A stretch of DNA of 64,000 bases from Pontiella sulfatireligans (GTDB lineage: Bacteria > Verrucomicrobiota > Kiritimatiellia > Kiritimatiellales > Pontiellaceae). The stretch is from NCBI RefSeq assembly GCF_900890705.1, contig NZ_CAAHFH010000002.1:372001-436000 (forward strand). The letters are read 5' to 3'. This document shows, piece after piece, positions 8,962-18,032 of the stretch (within the stretch, counting starts at the first letter, position 1; each line of letters starts with the position of its first letter). Below the pieces are notes generated by a model. That model did not search any database. It saw only the letters and a program-made list of their open reading frames with translations, and was not told the DNA's origin. The position numbers and the translations under genes are program-made.

Positions 8962-10995
8962 ATGAAAAACGTTCCCATTGATAATGTCCGCAACTTCGCT
9001 CTAATGGGCCACACTGGTAGCGGAAAAACTTCGCTGATCGACAGTATCCTGTTTAAGCTAGGGCAGGTTGATCGCGTGGGTTCTCCGGAAAACGGCACCA
9101 GTGTGGCTGATTGGACAGAGGAAGAAAAAGCGCACGGAATCTCCATTTGGGCCAAGCCCTTTGACGGCGTCTACACCGCAGCGTCGCGCAAAATCCGTCG
9201 CCTTGTCATGATCGACACCCCCGGCTTCGCCGACTTTATCGGCCAGATGGTCGCCGCGGCGGAAATCACCGACGCCGCCCTCATCACCGTCGATGCCTCC
9301 TCCGGCATACAGGTTGGAACGCAGCGCGCTTGGAAGGCCTCCGAAAAACGCAACCTGCCGCGCGGCATCGCCATCACCTGCCTCGACAAAGACGACACCA
9401 GCTTTAGCAACACCTTAACGGAAATCAAGGAGCGCTGGGGCGAAGACCGTTGCGTGGCCATGGTGCTCCCGACTTCCGCCGGCAAGGCCATTGACATTCT
9501 CAACACCCCGACCGACCGGGTTCCGGACGAACTGAAAGACCGCGTCAAGGCCATCAAAGACCATTTGATTGAGCTCGCCGCTGAAACCGACGACACCTTG
9601 ATGGAAAAATATTTCAACGGCGAAGAACTCACCGCCGACGAATTTTCAGAAGGCCTGCGCAAATCCGTGCACGACGCCCACCTGATTCCCGTCTTTGCCA
9701 CATCGGTCAAAACCGACATGGGCATAAAGGAAACGATGGATTCCATCAGCCGCCTGTTCCCCTCCCCGCACGACTATCCTGTGAATTGCGCCAAAGGCAA
9801 CGCAATCTCCGCCGAGGAGAAACAGCCCTTCTCCGGCCAAGTGTGGCGCTGCTACAACGACGCCTTCATCGGCCAGCTTACCTTTGTCCGCATCTACAGC
9901 GGCGTGCTCAAGCCCGGCATGGAAATCTATAACCCGACCAAGAACCAGAAGGAAAAAGTCAGCACCATCCTTTATGTGGACGGCAAGAAAACCACCGAGG
10001 CCGCCGAAGCCAAGGCCGGCGACATTATTGCGCTGACCAAGCTCAAGCACACCTACCTCAACGATTCGCTCTGCGCCCTCGGCAGCGAAATCCAGTTTGA
10101 GCCCATCGTCTTCCCCGCGCCCGTCATGGCCTACGCCGTCGAACCCAAGAACAAAGCGGATGCAGACAAGATTGGCCAGGCCCTCCACCGCGCCACCGAC
10201 GAGGACCCCTCCACCAAGCTCATCCACGATTTTGAAACGCACGAGCTCGTCCTCTGGGGCATGGGCGACATGCACCTCGACGTGACCCTCGAGCACATCA
10301 GGAACCGCAGCAACGTGGAAATGACCCACCACACGCCAAAAGTGGCCTATAAGGAAACCATCACCGGCAACGGCGAAGGGCACTACAAACACAGGAAGCA
10401 GTCCGGCGGCCGCGGCCAATACGGCGAATGCTACATCCGCATCCGCCCGAAGGATCCGGCCGAAGAAAACTGGTTCATCAACAAACTCGTCGGCGGCGCG
10501 ATTCCGGGCAACTTTGTTCCCGCCTGCGAAAAGGGCTTTACCGAAGGTCTGGATAAAGGCCCCTTGGTCGGCGCAAAAGTCATCAACGTTCAGGTCGAGC
10601 TCTACGACGGCTCCTACCACGACGTCGATTCGTCCGAAGTCGCGTTTAAGATTGCCAGCTCCCGGGCGTTGCATTTGGCCATCGAAGAATCCGCTCCCGT
10701 ACTGCTGGAGCCGATCATGAACGTCAAGGTGATCGTGCCCGACCAGTTCATGGGCGACATCTCCGGCCTGCTCAACACCAAGCGCGGACGCATTCTCGGC
10801 ATGGGGCCGGAAGACGGGCTCCAAGCCATTACGGCCGATGTGCCGCAGGCGGAAATGTTTAAGTTTTGCTCCGAGTTGCGCTCACTGACCAGCGGCCGCG
10901 GCTCCTTCGAGATGGACTTCAGCCGCTACGAACAGGTGCCAGCCCACCTCGCATCAAAAGTCATTGAGGAAGCAAAAGCATTGAAAGACAACTAA
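8962..10995 (+). CDS. Elongation factor G-like GTPase, EF-G2 (FusA2) type
   Basis: The 677-residue protein has all EF-G domains. The GTPase domain is first, with P-loop MGHTGSGKTS (residues 15-24). Domain IV carries GGRGQYGE and GGAIPGNFVPA, and the C-terminus has the EF-G fold FMGDISGLLNTKRGRILGM. The G3 motif reads DTPGFADF, so the catalytic His of canonical EF-G (DTPGHVDF) is Phe89 here. The G4 NKxD motif reads DKDD. Both changes resemble EF-G2/FusA2 paralogues, which bind ribosomes but have altered or absent ribosome-stimulated GTPase. A normal fusA is therefore expected elsewhere. A strong GGAGAGG precedes the ATG and a terminator follows 32 bases after the stop. Confidence 0.85.
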   Translation: MKNVPIDNVRNFALMGHTGSGKTSLIDSILFKLGQVDRVGSPENGTSVADWTEEEKAHGISIWAKPFDGVYTAASRKIRRLVMIDTPGFADFIGQMVAAAEITDAALITVDASSGIQVGTQRAWKASEKRNLPRGIAITCLDKDDTSFSNTLTEIKERWGEDRCVAMVLPTSAGKAIDILNTPTDRVPDELKDRVKAIKDHLIELAAETDDTLMEKYFNGEELTADEFSEGLRKSVHDAHLIPVFATSVKTDMGIKETMDSISRLFPSPHDYPVNCAKGNAISAEEKQPFSGQVWRCYNDAFIGQLTFVRIYSGVLKPGMEIYNPTKNQKEKVSTILYVDGKKTTEAAEAKAGDIIALTKLKHTYLNDSLCALGSEIQFEPIVFPAPVMAYAVEPKNKADADKIGQALHRATDEDPSTKLIHDFETHELVLWGMGDMHLDVTLEHIRNRSNVEMTHHTPKVAYKETITGNGEGHYKHRKQSGGRGQYGECYIRIRPKDPAEENWFINKLVGGAIPGNFVPACEKGFTEGLDKGPLVGAKVINVQVELYDGSYHDVDSSEVAFKIASSRALHLAIEESAPVLLEPIMNVKVIVPDQFMGDISGLLNTKRGRILGMGPEDGLQAITADVPQAEMFKFCSELRSLTSGRGSFEMDFSRYEQVPAHLASKVIEEAKALKDN

Positions 10996-11027
10996 GGATT
11001 CAACACGTTCCTCTCCTTGGAACACGT

Positions 11028-11058
11028 GCGGGCAGGTCGGGAGGCCTGTCCGCTTTTT
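11028..11058 (+). terminator. Intrinsic terminator of the EF-G2 gene
   Basis: The stem GCGGGCAGG / CCTGTCCGC has one G-U pair and is followed by TTTTT at 11054-11058. It lies 32 bases after the stop codon. Confidence 0.75.
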
Positions 11059-11839
11059 ATTGGGTTCACAACCGGACTGCCAATTCCTTAAGGGTTGTTT
11101 TGCATGGGTTTCTATGCCTCCGGCCCTGCATGCGGGGCAGGCGAGCCGCCAACGCTTTTCCGTCTTGACCGCTTCCAACGGACTCTGGAGCCAGCAGTGA
11201 TGCGTGTAGTGCGCAATGGAGCTAGAAGCTCCATCTACATTCGCTGCAAGCAGCGGAGCATTAAACACCCAAAGCTTCGCAAGCATGGCCACACAGAGGC
11301 ACAAAAGGCACGAAAACGCAGCGGCTCAGGTCTTTGTGCTTGTTGACTTCGTCTCGCTTCGCGCGTGCCTTTTCGCGGCAATAATCCCTGCATTTATCCG
11401 CCGGATCCATAGTAACCGCTAAAAAACGAATATTTTGACGTCTGTTCCATTTGCGTCTTCGCACCTATGCGGACATTCATCTGCGGCGAAACCGCGCCGC
11501 ACCAGGGAATATAAGCAAAAAGCATCTTCGTTATTTTTCCATCCCCGCTTTGCGACCTTTGCGCCCTTGTGTAAAACAATCCCGCAAAAACAGGGTTATG
11601 CAACGGCTTCTTGCCGGCCAAATTCTTCTTCTAAAACTGATAATTCTAAGTTTTGGGAGGAAAATCCTTCTCGTTTTTTGCGAATCTGAGCATTCTTCAA
11701 AAACTGACCCCTCGCCCCTGAAAATATTTTACAAATCAAAAAATCAGCACTAAATGACTGTATTTATGGGGGTTTTCACCAAAAAAAACACATCGCACCC
11801 ACCTCAACAGCACCCGCTCATTTAACACAAAATTTATAT
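11059..11839. other. Long intergenic region, no gene seen
   Basis: No frame has both a ribosome binding site and recognisable protein features. The stretch holds the palindrome GGAGC-TAGAA-GCTCC at 11218-11232, a near copy of that at 7261. It also holds a degenerate phrase rich in CACAGAGGCACAAAAGGCAC at about 11291 of the kind common as intergenic debris. The last 150 bases become AT-rich and lead into the prepilin promoter. Confidence 0.55.
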
Positions 11840-11855
11840 TGGCACGGCAACTGCT
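11840..11855 (+). promoter_or_regulatory. Sigma-54-type promoter of the prepilin gene
   Basis: TGGCAC-GGCAA-CTGCT matches the -24/-12 consensus TGGCAC-N5-TTGCW with one mismatch, with the GG and GC doublets correctly spaced. A transcript would start near 11866 and have a leader of about 80 bases. Pilin genes in Pseudomonas and Myxococcus are controlled by sigma-54 and PilR, which supports the call. Confidence 0.65.
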
Positions 11856-11945
11856 ATATATCATTCCGTCTGAACAATTAAGTTGAGGTGAGCTCAAGCA
11901 GACAAAAAACTAAAAGCAAATATTAATCCAACTGGAGAAAATAAA

Positions 11946-12293
11946 ATGAAAAAAATGAACAAAAAAGGATTCACACTCGTAGAAATCATGATCGTAGTGG
12001 CCATCATCGGTCTGCTCGCAGCCATCGGCATCCCTTCCTTCCAGAAGGCCCGTGCCAACTCCATGGCTAAATCGGCAATCAACAACGTCCGTCTCGTTAA
12101 CGCCGCGGTTGACCAATACGCCATGGATAAAGGCCTGGTTGATGATGGCACGGTTGCACAAACCGATTATGAGGAATATCTTAAGGGTGGCATGGCCGCA
12201 ATGAAAGTTGGTAACGAAACCCCTACCTTTGGCGAAGCGACCGTTGGTACGGACTTCAACGCAACCAATGCATATCCGAATATCGATTTCTAA
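11946..12293 (+). CDS. Type IV pilin-like prepilin
   Basis: This 115-residue protein has a class III prepilin signal: short basic leader MKKMNKKG, cleavage between G8 and F9, Glu at +5 (E13), and the hydrophobic helix FTLVEIMIVVAIIGLLAAI. The mature part is about 107 residues. It is small, Ala-rich in the helical stalk and contains no cysteine, so no disulfide D-region. It could be the major type IV pilin or a type II secretion pseudopilin; the strong own promoter, terminator and single-gene unit favour a highly expressed pilin. GGAG precedes the ATG by 11 bases. Two membrane glycosyltransferase genes follow. Confidence 0.85.
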   Translation: MKKMNKKGFTLVEIMIVVAIIGLLAAIGIPSFQKARANSMAKSAINNVRLVNAAVDQYAMDKGLVDDGTVAQTDYEEYLKGGMAAMKVGNETPTFGEATVGTDFNATNAYPNIDF

Positions 12294-12343
12294 TATGCCA
12301 ATTTGAGCACTCACTCAAACCGAGTTGAACTCAAATTATGACA

Positions 12344-12368
12344 CCCCGGCTTTTGCCGGGGTTTTTTT
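12344..12368 (+). terminator. Strong intrinsic terminator of the prepilin gene
   Basis: The perfect stem CCCCGGC-TTTT-GCCGGGG is followed by seven T (12362-12368). It begins 50 bases after the prepilin stop and makes the prepilin a monocistronic unit. Confidence 0.9.
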
Positions 12369-12384
12369 GTGCCTCCATTTGAAC

Positions 12385-12413
12385 TTGAATCGCATTCTTC
12401 AACCCGCATTATC
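12385..12413 (+). promoter_or_regulatory. Possible sigma-70 promoter abutting a GTG start
   Basis: TTGAAT (12385-12390), a 17-base spacer and ATTATC (12408-12413) would place the transcript start at about 12420. That is on the GTG at 12419, implying a leaderless or nearly leaderless mRNA. No Shine-Dalgarno is visible for this gene. Confidence 0.35.
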
Positions 12414-12418
12414 AAAAC

Positions 12419-14326
12419 GTGCTAAATGGTTCTCAAAAAACGATGCTTGCCCGGATCGCCGTGATGGCGCTGTTCGTCCGGTTCGCCTACTTCCTGCAGC
12501 ATCTATCCTCCCCTTTTTTTGCCCGCCCGTTTCTCGATCAAAAGTATTACGACCTCTGCGCCCGCCAGCTCGCCGGCGCGGGAGGCGACCTGATCGGTGG
12601 GTTCCGGCCGCTGCTCTACCCCTATTTCCTTTCGCTGTTCTATTCGCTTCATCTCGAAAGCGGCATGTTGCTCTCCATCATGGCACAACACATCATGGGT
12701 GTCGGCATGGCCGTGCTGGTGGCTTGGCTGGCCATGCGGTTCTTTGCCGACACAAAAGCGGGCCTCGTGGCCGGCCTGTTCTTTTGCCTCAGCGCCCCCC
12801 CGCTTTATTTTGAGGGCGAACTGCTCATTGCCACTTTGTTTTCCTGCCTTTTACTCGGCGTATGGACCTCCTTTTACCAAGCGTCGAAAAGCGCGTCACC
12901 ACGCCAATCAGGCCTGCTCTGGCTCATCACCGGCGTAATCCTCGGGCTGGCGGCGCAGGCCCGTCCCAACGCCCTCCCCCTGATACTTGCCATCCCCGCG
13001 CTGTCTGCATTACGTTTGATCCGCTGTCCAAAACAAATTGCACAGGCTTCCACCCCTTTACTGGCTCTGGCCGGCCTGCTCGCCGTTCAAATCCTCTTTG
13101 GCGCATTGAACGCAAGGCACAGTGGCACCTTTTCCCTTATGACTCAGGCCGGTGGCATTAACTTTTATCTCGGGAACTCGCAAAGCGCCGACGGCATGAT
13201 TCCCCGCCAAAGCAGCTATGTGGTTTACGACGGCGCCTATCGCGACCCCATCCAAGTAATGGCCGAACAAGGATATCAGGAAGCCATGGGAACCGAGGGC
13301 GCAATTTCCCAAGAAGCGGTCTCCAACTATTGGAAAACCAAAACGGTCGACCAAATCAAACAGGATCCCTTGCGCTGGCTCCACCTGATGCTCAAAAAAA
13401 CGTGGCTTATGGTATGGAGCCACGAGGTGCCCAACAACCGCAGCTTGTCATTCACCGCAACCCATGAAACACCGCTGCTCCGATGGCTTCCGGTGCATTG
13501 GTGGCTGCTGGTGGCCTTGGCGCCATGGGGACTAGCGGCTCTCTTTAAAAAAGAGAAGCCGGAACTGCTGCTCTGGATCTGCAGCTTCTTCATGCTGTTT
13601 TCCGGCACTATCGTTCTCTTTTTCGTGAACAGCCGCTTTCGCATTCCCCTATGGCCGGGCATGGCCATTCTCGGCGGAGGAGGCGCCATCCACCTGTGGT
13701 CATCCCTCAAATCCCGTAAAATTCCATGGGCACTGGCTTCCTGCAGCCTTGTGCTTTTGATCCTGTCTTGCATCAATTGGTTTAGCATCCCCCCCGACCC
13801 CATCGAGGGCGATCACGCTTTCCGCGCCAAGGCCTACTACGCTCTCGGCCAATACGAAAAAGCGCTGGCCGACATTGAAACAACCCTGAAAACAACCCAA
13901 GAGAATCCCGGCTACCACCTGCAGCACGGCAACATCCTATTGGCGCTCAATAATAGCCAAGCGGCGCTGCAAGCCTACTTTAAAGCCCTTGCGCTGAATG
14001 CCAGCGATCCCGCGCTCCACAACAACATGGGCATCGCCTTTGAAAACGCGGGCGAAACAGAAAAGGCTTTGACCGCCTATCGCCAGGCTCTGGCATTAAG
14101 CCCTAATTTCCATTCCGCATCGGTCAACCTGCTTATGCTGGCTGTTCAGGAAAGCGAATTGAACCTTGCCCAGCAAACATGGAACAGCCTGTCTCCGAAA
14201 TTCGCTCAAACCCAAAGAATGCAGTGCATCCATGCCATGCTCCGCTACCGGGAAACCGACGAGGCCTCCTACCTTGAAGAGGCCCGGCGGATCGACCCCG
14301 AACTTGCGGCACAAGTGCTAAAATAA
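12419..14326 (+). CDS. GT-C-like membrane glycosyltransferase with C-terminal TPR repeats
   Basis: About 635 residues with roughly ten membrane helices up to residue 460. An early loop holds RPFLDQKYYDLCARQLAG, whose acidic residues fit the first-loop catalytic site of GT-C (ArnT/PMT-like) enzymes. Residues about 465-570 form TPR repeats (AYYALGQYEKALADI, ALHNNMGIAFENAGETEKAL, followed by AYRQALALSPNF). GT-C enzymes move sugars from polyprenyl-phosphate donors to lipids or proteins outside the membrane. The position after the prepilin suggests pilin or surface glycosylation, which is inference. The start may be GTG 12419 or ATG 12443; neither has a clear ribosome binding site. Confidence 0.7.
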   Translation: MLNGSQKTMLARIAVMALFVRFAYFLQHLSSPFFARPFLDQKYYDLCARQLAGAGGDLIGGFRPLLYPYFLSLFYSLHLESGMLLSIMAQHIMGVGMAVLVAWLAMRFFADTKAGLVAGLFFCLSAPPLYFEGELLIATLFSCLLLGVWTSFYQASKSASPRQSGLLWLITGVILGLAAQARPNALPLILAIPALSALRLIRCPKQIAQASTPLLALAGLLAVQILFGALNARHSGTFSLMTQAGGINFYLGNSQSADGMIPRQSSYVVYDGAYRDPIQVMAEQGYQEAMGTEGAISQEAVSNYWKTKTVDQIKQDPLRWLHLMLKKTWLMVWSHEVPNNRSLSFTATHETPLLRWLPVHWWLLVALAPWGLAALFKKEKPELLLWICSFFMLFSGTIVLFFVNSRFRIPLWPGMAILGGGGAIHLWSSLKSRKIPWALASCSLVLLILSCINWFSIPPDPIEGDHAFRAKAYYALGQYEKALADIETTLKTTQENPGYHLQHGNILLALNNSQAALQAYFKALALNASDPALHNNMGIAFENAGETEKALTAYRQALALSPNFHSASVNLLMLAVQESELNLAQQTWNSLSPKFAQTQRMQCIHAMLRYRETDEASYLEEARRIDPELAAQVLK

Positions 14327-14411
14327 TTTCCGAAGAAGTCGTTCCAGTCATCCAGCAATCCATTCGCAATCAGGAAGATTGCTGGTTCTTTTACACTCCA
14401 CTCGATTTGGA

Positions 14412-14439
14412 TTGCCTTGTATTCAATCAAAACTATAGT
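14412..14439 (+). promoter_or_regulatory. Possible sigma-70 promoter close to the start codon
   Basis: TTGCCT (14412-14417), 16 bases and TATAGT (14434-14439) point to a transcript start near 14446, two bases before the ATG at 14448. No ribosome binding site is seen, which again suggests a leaderless mRNA. Confidence 0.35.
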
Positions 14440-14447
14440 AATTGCAT

Positions 14448-16532
14448 ATGTTGTCACAAAAAAACGTCCTGACCTTGGCCTGCTGCTTGGCTTTGCTGAT
14501 TGCCTCCGCCTTCTACATTCTTTTCTGCGCCGCCGGGGACGGGATTCCGGCCAGCCCCGAGCCCGACCAGACGATCTATCTGCAGTATGCGCGCAACATT
14601 GCGCTGGGACAGCCCTATGTCTTTTCGGCCGGCGACGCCCCCTCGACCGGCAGCACGACGCACCTCTACCCTTTTATTCTGGCGGCCTTCTATAAACTCG
14701 GTGCCGCCGATGACGCTCTGTTCACCGCCAGCTTTGCGCTCAACAGCCTGATCTATCTTGCCATTGGACTCCTATGCTGGCTTGCAGCCAAAAAGCTTTA
14801 TCCGAAAATTGCAACGCTCGTGCTCTTCACAGCGCTGGTCAGCGGCCATACCGTGGCCGCCGTGTTCAGCCAAACCGATGTCGGCTTTTTCGCCCTGCTC
14901 GCGCTGGCCGCCATTACGGCCACGCTCTACGACAAAAAATGGCTGATGCTCGCCATGATCATTCTGTGCGCCGTCACTCGTCCGGAAGGCGCCATATTTT
15001 CGATGGCCTATCTAGCAACGGGGACGGCGGGCTTGGCCTTCGGCGGAAAATTCGAGACCGCTCCAGGATCTAAATCGCAGTCGAAATGGTTTCTGGTCTG
15101 CGCATTCGCCGGTTTGGCCGCTTTTGCCTCCACCCTTTTGATCAACCACCTGCTGACCGGACACACCATGTTCATGTCGGTGGCGAACAAAGGCTACTTC
15201 AAGCAATACCCGTTCTTTGGCGCCATAGAGCAAACCCTGTTCGATTTAATGTCGCTCCTCAAAGGCTTTCTCTTCGGACTGCCGAACAGCGGGGGGCGTC
15301 AATTCTACCATGTTCCGCTAGTCGCCGGCTTTCTTGGCATTGCGGGCATCCTGCTATATCCCCGCAAAGACAAAAAAATACGGCTGTGCGAATTCTGGAT
15401 CCTGCTCTGCATTGCCGGCTCTTTGGCCACTGTGGCCGCGAGCTCATGGCAGGGCATTTCGTACGACCGTTATCTGGCTTGGGTTTTCCCCGTTTGGACC
15501 TGGTACATCCTCATCGGCGCATTCCAGCTCAACCTTCGGCAAAACTCACGCTTCTTCCTCCCCGTCTGCTGCACCTTGATCATCGGATACCAATTGATTT
15601 CGCTGACCTTTGTCTTTTCTCACAAATTCAGTACGACGACTTCGCTGAACCAACAGAAAAACTTTGCAAAAAAAATCGACAAGCTGCTGCCTCCCGAGGC
15701 ACGCCTTGGCTCGATGGTTGGAGGAAGCGGCATCCTCTACTATATCCCTGAGCACAAGCTCTACAACCTCCTTGGCATTCTTTCGCCTGACTTTTTCGAC
15801 GCCGACTTCAGCAACGACCCCGCCCGCATCATCGACCGTCTTAAACACCGCCCCGAACTTCGTTTTGAATATTGGCTAGGCTACAGCAAACGCGAGATTG
15901 CCAGAAAATGGGCGCAGCCTTTAATGGGGAACGCCATACTCATCGATACGGATACCGCCTTGAGCAATCCCCGGGCGCTTGCCGTCTATCCAGCCAAGTG
16001 GGAGGCCCTCGATGGCGGCGAAACTCCGGTACTCATCGGTGAACAGCTCAAAGGCCTGCAGCTGATCGACTCCCTCGATATCGGCTACTGTCCGCATGAG
16101 CGCGCACATAGCTACACAGAATATTCGCGCCTTAAAAACACCATCATCAATCTGTGCACCAAGTACGCTAAGCTGGACGACAAACCGTATTCCGAGGTGG
16201 GCCGCATCATCATGGGCAGCGAGTCATTCACCATTCACAATACCATTCCCGGAAAGCCTGTCCGCATGGTGTTGCGCTCCTCACGGTCCGCCGCTGGAAA
16301 ATGTTTCGTCGGACGGCAAACCTCCTCCATCGAGCATCTTGAAATGAACAATCCCCTCACCCTCGGAATATATATAGACGACGTTGCTGCGGCGTGGCCG
16401 ACGGTATCGATCCCCAATGCAGAGTTTCAGGAAGTGGTTTTAGATATTCCCGCCGCGTTTGTGACAGGCACCGAACTTGACGTCGAAATTGCCGGCGACC
16501 ACATCTCCTACGCCTATTGGTTTTATCAATGA
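14448..16532 (+). CDS. Polytopic GT-C-like glycosyltransferase family protein
   Basis: The 694-residue protein has about ten to twelve membrane helices in the first 420 residues. The first periplasmic loop contains EPDQTIYLQYARNIALGQPY, with acidic residues placed as in GT-C enzymes. CAVTRPEGAIFS in a later loop is common in this superfamily. The last 270 residues form a soluble domain that would lie outside the membrane. It follows another GT-C gene on the same strand with a 121-bp gap. The ATG at 14448 is preferred to the TTG at 14442. The substrate is unknown; a cell-surface or pilin glycan role is inferred from context only. Confidence 0.65.
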   Translation: MLSQKNVLTLACCLALLIASAFYILFCAAGDGIPASPEPDQTIYLQYARNIALGQPYVFSAGDAPSTGSTTHLYPFILAAFYKLGAADDALFTASFALNSLIYLAIGLLCWLAAKKLYPKIATLVLFTALVSGHTVAAVFSQTDVGFFALLALAAITATLYDKKWLMLAMIILCAVTRPEGAIFSMAYLATGTAGLAFGGKFETAPGSKSQSKWFLVCAFAGLAAFASTLLINHLLTGHTMFMSVANKGYFKQYPFFGAIEQTLFDLMSLLKGFLFGLPNSGGRQFYHVPLVAGFLGIAGILLYPRKDKKIRLCEFWILLCIAGSLATVAASSWQGISYDRYLAWVFPVWTWYILIGAFQLNLRQNSRFFLPVCCTLIIGYQLISLTFVFSHKFSTTTSLNQQKNFAKKIDKLLPPEARLGSMVGGSGILYYIPEHKLYNLLGILSPDFFDADFSNDPARIIDRLKHRPELRFEYWLGYSKREIARKWAQPLMGNAILIDTDTALSNPRALAVYPAKWEALDGGETPVLIGEQLKGLQLIDSLDIGYCPHERAHSYTEYSRLKNTIINLCTKYAKLDDKPYSEVGRIIMGSESFTIHNTIPGKPVRMVLRSSRSAAGKCFVGRQTSSIEHLEMNNPLTLGIYIDDVAAAWPTVSIPNAEFQEVVLDIPAAFVTGTELDVEIAGDHISYAYWFYQ

Positions 16533-16560
16533 TGCCAAAATCCAAGTGGAAAAGGGGTCA

Positions 16561-16954
16561 GAAAAGGGGTCAGAACGCTTTTTTCATCATTTTTTGCCTT
16601 GCGCCATCCAGCGTCCAGACGTAAATTCCCGGCATGGCAAGGAAACCGAGAATAGAATATGCGGGGGCGGTTTATCATGTGATGAGCCGGGGGGACCGCC
16701 AAAACAATATTTTCCGGGATGACCGGGACCGGGAACTGTTTCTGGATACCCTCTCAGGAAAAGGGGTCAGAACGCTTTTTTCATCATTTTTTGCCTTGCG
16801 CCATCCAGCGTCCAGACGTAAATTCCCGGCATGGCAAGGAAACCGAGAATAGAATATGCGGGGGCGGTTTATCATGTGATGAGCCGGGGGGACCGCCAAA
16901 ACAATATTTTCCGGGATGACCGGGACCGGGAACTGTTTCTGGATACCCTCTCAG
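16561..16954 (+). repeat. 197-bp perfect tandem duplication
   Basis: Copy 1 is 16561-16757 and copy 2 is 16758-16954; as read they are identical. Each copy holds the left inverted repeat of the RAYT element plus the first 41 codons of its transposase. Only copy 2 continues into the full gene. An extra AAAAGGGGTCAG lies just before copy 1. Confidence 0.9.
16634..16757 (+). pseudogene. Truncated duplicate of the RAYT transposase 5' end
   Basis: The first 41 codons are identical to those of the intact transposase at 16831. At 16758 the frame crosses into the second copy of the repeat and becomes unrelated sequence, ending at 16852. It lacks the HUH motif and the catalytic Tyr, so it cannot be active. 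It arose from the tandem duplication rather than from an independent insertion. Confidence 0.85.
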
Positions 16955-17846
16955 AGGCTTGCGGGCGCCAGGGATGGCTGATCCATGCGTATGTGCTGAT
17001 GGACAACCACTACCACCTTCTGCTGGAGACCCCCGCACCGAATCTCGTGGTGGGCATGAAATGGCTTCAGGGAACATACACGCAACGCTTCAACAGCCGG
17101 CACAAGGAGTGGGGGCACTTGTTTCAAGGGCGCTACAAGGCGCTCGTGCTTCAGTCGAACCAGGGAGACTACTTCCCGACCGTTGCGACCTACATCCACC
17201 TAAACCCCGTGCGGGCCAAGCTGCTCGATTTCAGCAAGCACGCCTTGACCGAATACCGCTGGAGCAGCTTCCTGCTGTATTTTGATGCGGCGAAGCGACC
17301 GGACTGGCTATGCGTGGAGAAGGTGCTCGGGTGCTATCAACTGCTGGACTCCCAATCCGGGTTGGGGAAATTTTCCGAAATGATGAAGAAGCGAACGCTT
17401 GAAGTCCTATACAGCGACAACCCGATGGAGTGCGATGAACAATGGAAGAAGATCCGGCGCGGCTGGTGCTTGGGCGACCAGGAATTCCGCGAGGAAATGA
17501 ATGCATTTGCAGACGAACGCATCAGCCGTTTTGACCGGCGGTCCTATCTGGGGGAAGCAGCTGCCGGACATGATGAACTTGAGGCCCAGCGCTTGTTTTC
17601 TTTCGGCCTTGAGGCTTTAGGCCTTACGGAGGATGATTTGCCCGCACTCAGAAAGAATGACCCTCGAAAGAAAGTCATGGCTTGGCTTATCCGGAAAAAC
17701 ACCAGCGTTATGAACGACTGGATTTGCTCGAAACTTGTCATGGGCCGGGCTTCAAATCTATCCCGCAATGTCAACGATGTGCAGCATGCCGATGATCCAA
17801 CTATCATCAAGATGCGGAAAATGATGAAAAAAGCGTTCTGACCCCT
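16762..17846 (+). mobile_element. RAYT element bounded by perfect 29-bp inverted repeats
   Basis: The left end 16762-16790 begins AGGGGTCAGAACGC and ends CATCATTTT. It is the exact reverse complement of 17818-17846. The right repeat overlaps the last codons and the stop of the transposase gene. A further left-end copy lies at 16565-16593 through the tandem duplication, and partial GGGGTCAG/CTGACCCC words lie at 16551 and 17854. Tyrosine (Y1) transposases of the IS200/REP group act on hairpin ends, so these repeats are the probable substrates. Confidence 0.8.
16831..17841 (+). CDS. REP-associated tyrosine transposase (RAYT, Y1_Tnp family)
   Basis: The 336-residue protein opens with the RAYT signature RIEYAGAVYHVMSRGDRQ. 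It has the metal-binding HUH motif in MDNHYHLLLE and the YIHLNPVRAKL segment of the family, with candidate catalytic Tyr nearby. The C-terminal region after residue 190 is a longer extension with helix-turn-helix-like character, as in the larger RAYTs. These enzymes nick single-stranded DNA at hairpins and are often domesticated to spread REP sequences. The gene ends inside the right inverted repeat. The gene lies between a glycosyltransferase gene and a sulfatase-like gene. Confidence 0.9.
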   Translation: MARKPRIEYAGAVYHVMSRGDRQNNIFRDDRDRELFLDTLSEACGRQGWLIHAYVLMDNHYHLLLETPAPNLVVGMKWLQGTYTQRFNSRHKEWGHLFQGRYKALVLQSNQGDYFPTVATYIHLNPVRAKLLDFSKHALTEYRWSSFLLYFDAAKRPDWLCVEKVLGCYQLLDSQSGLGKFSEMMKKRTLEVLYSDNPMECDEQWKKIRRGWCLGDQEFREEMNAFADERISRFDRRSYLGEAAAGHDELEAQRLFSFGLEALGLTEDDLPALRKNDPRKKVMAWLIRKNTSVMNDWICSKLVMGRASNLSRNVNDVQHADDPTIIKMRKMMKKAF

Positions 17847-18032
17847 CAGCAGGCTGACCCCTCCTGTGCGTTCATTCCGATCCGATGCTACCGCCGAGAA
17901 CGAAGTTGCCCCTACAACCGGGAAGGAGCGAGCAGCACTACGTTAAAGGCCGAGGTTTTCCATTGCCGCTGGCGACTCATTCGCATAGGTTCTGGCCGCT
18001 TTCAAGGACGGGAAGAAAACACATGTCGGTTT

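Noticed and set aside
9646..10824. A 392-codon minus frame opposite the EF-G2 gene
   Set aside because: It has no domain and runs opposite clear EF-G motifs, so it is a GC-driven shadow.
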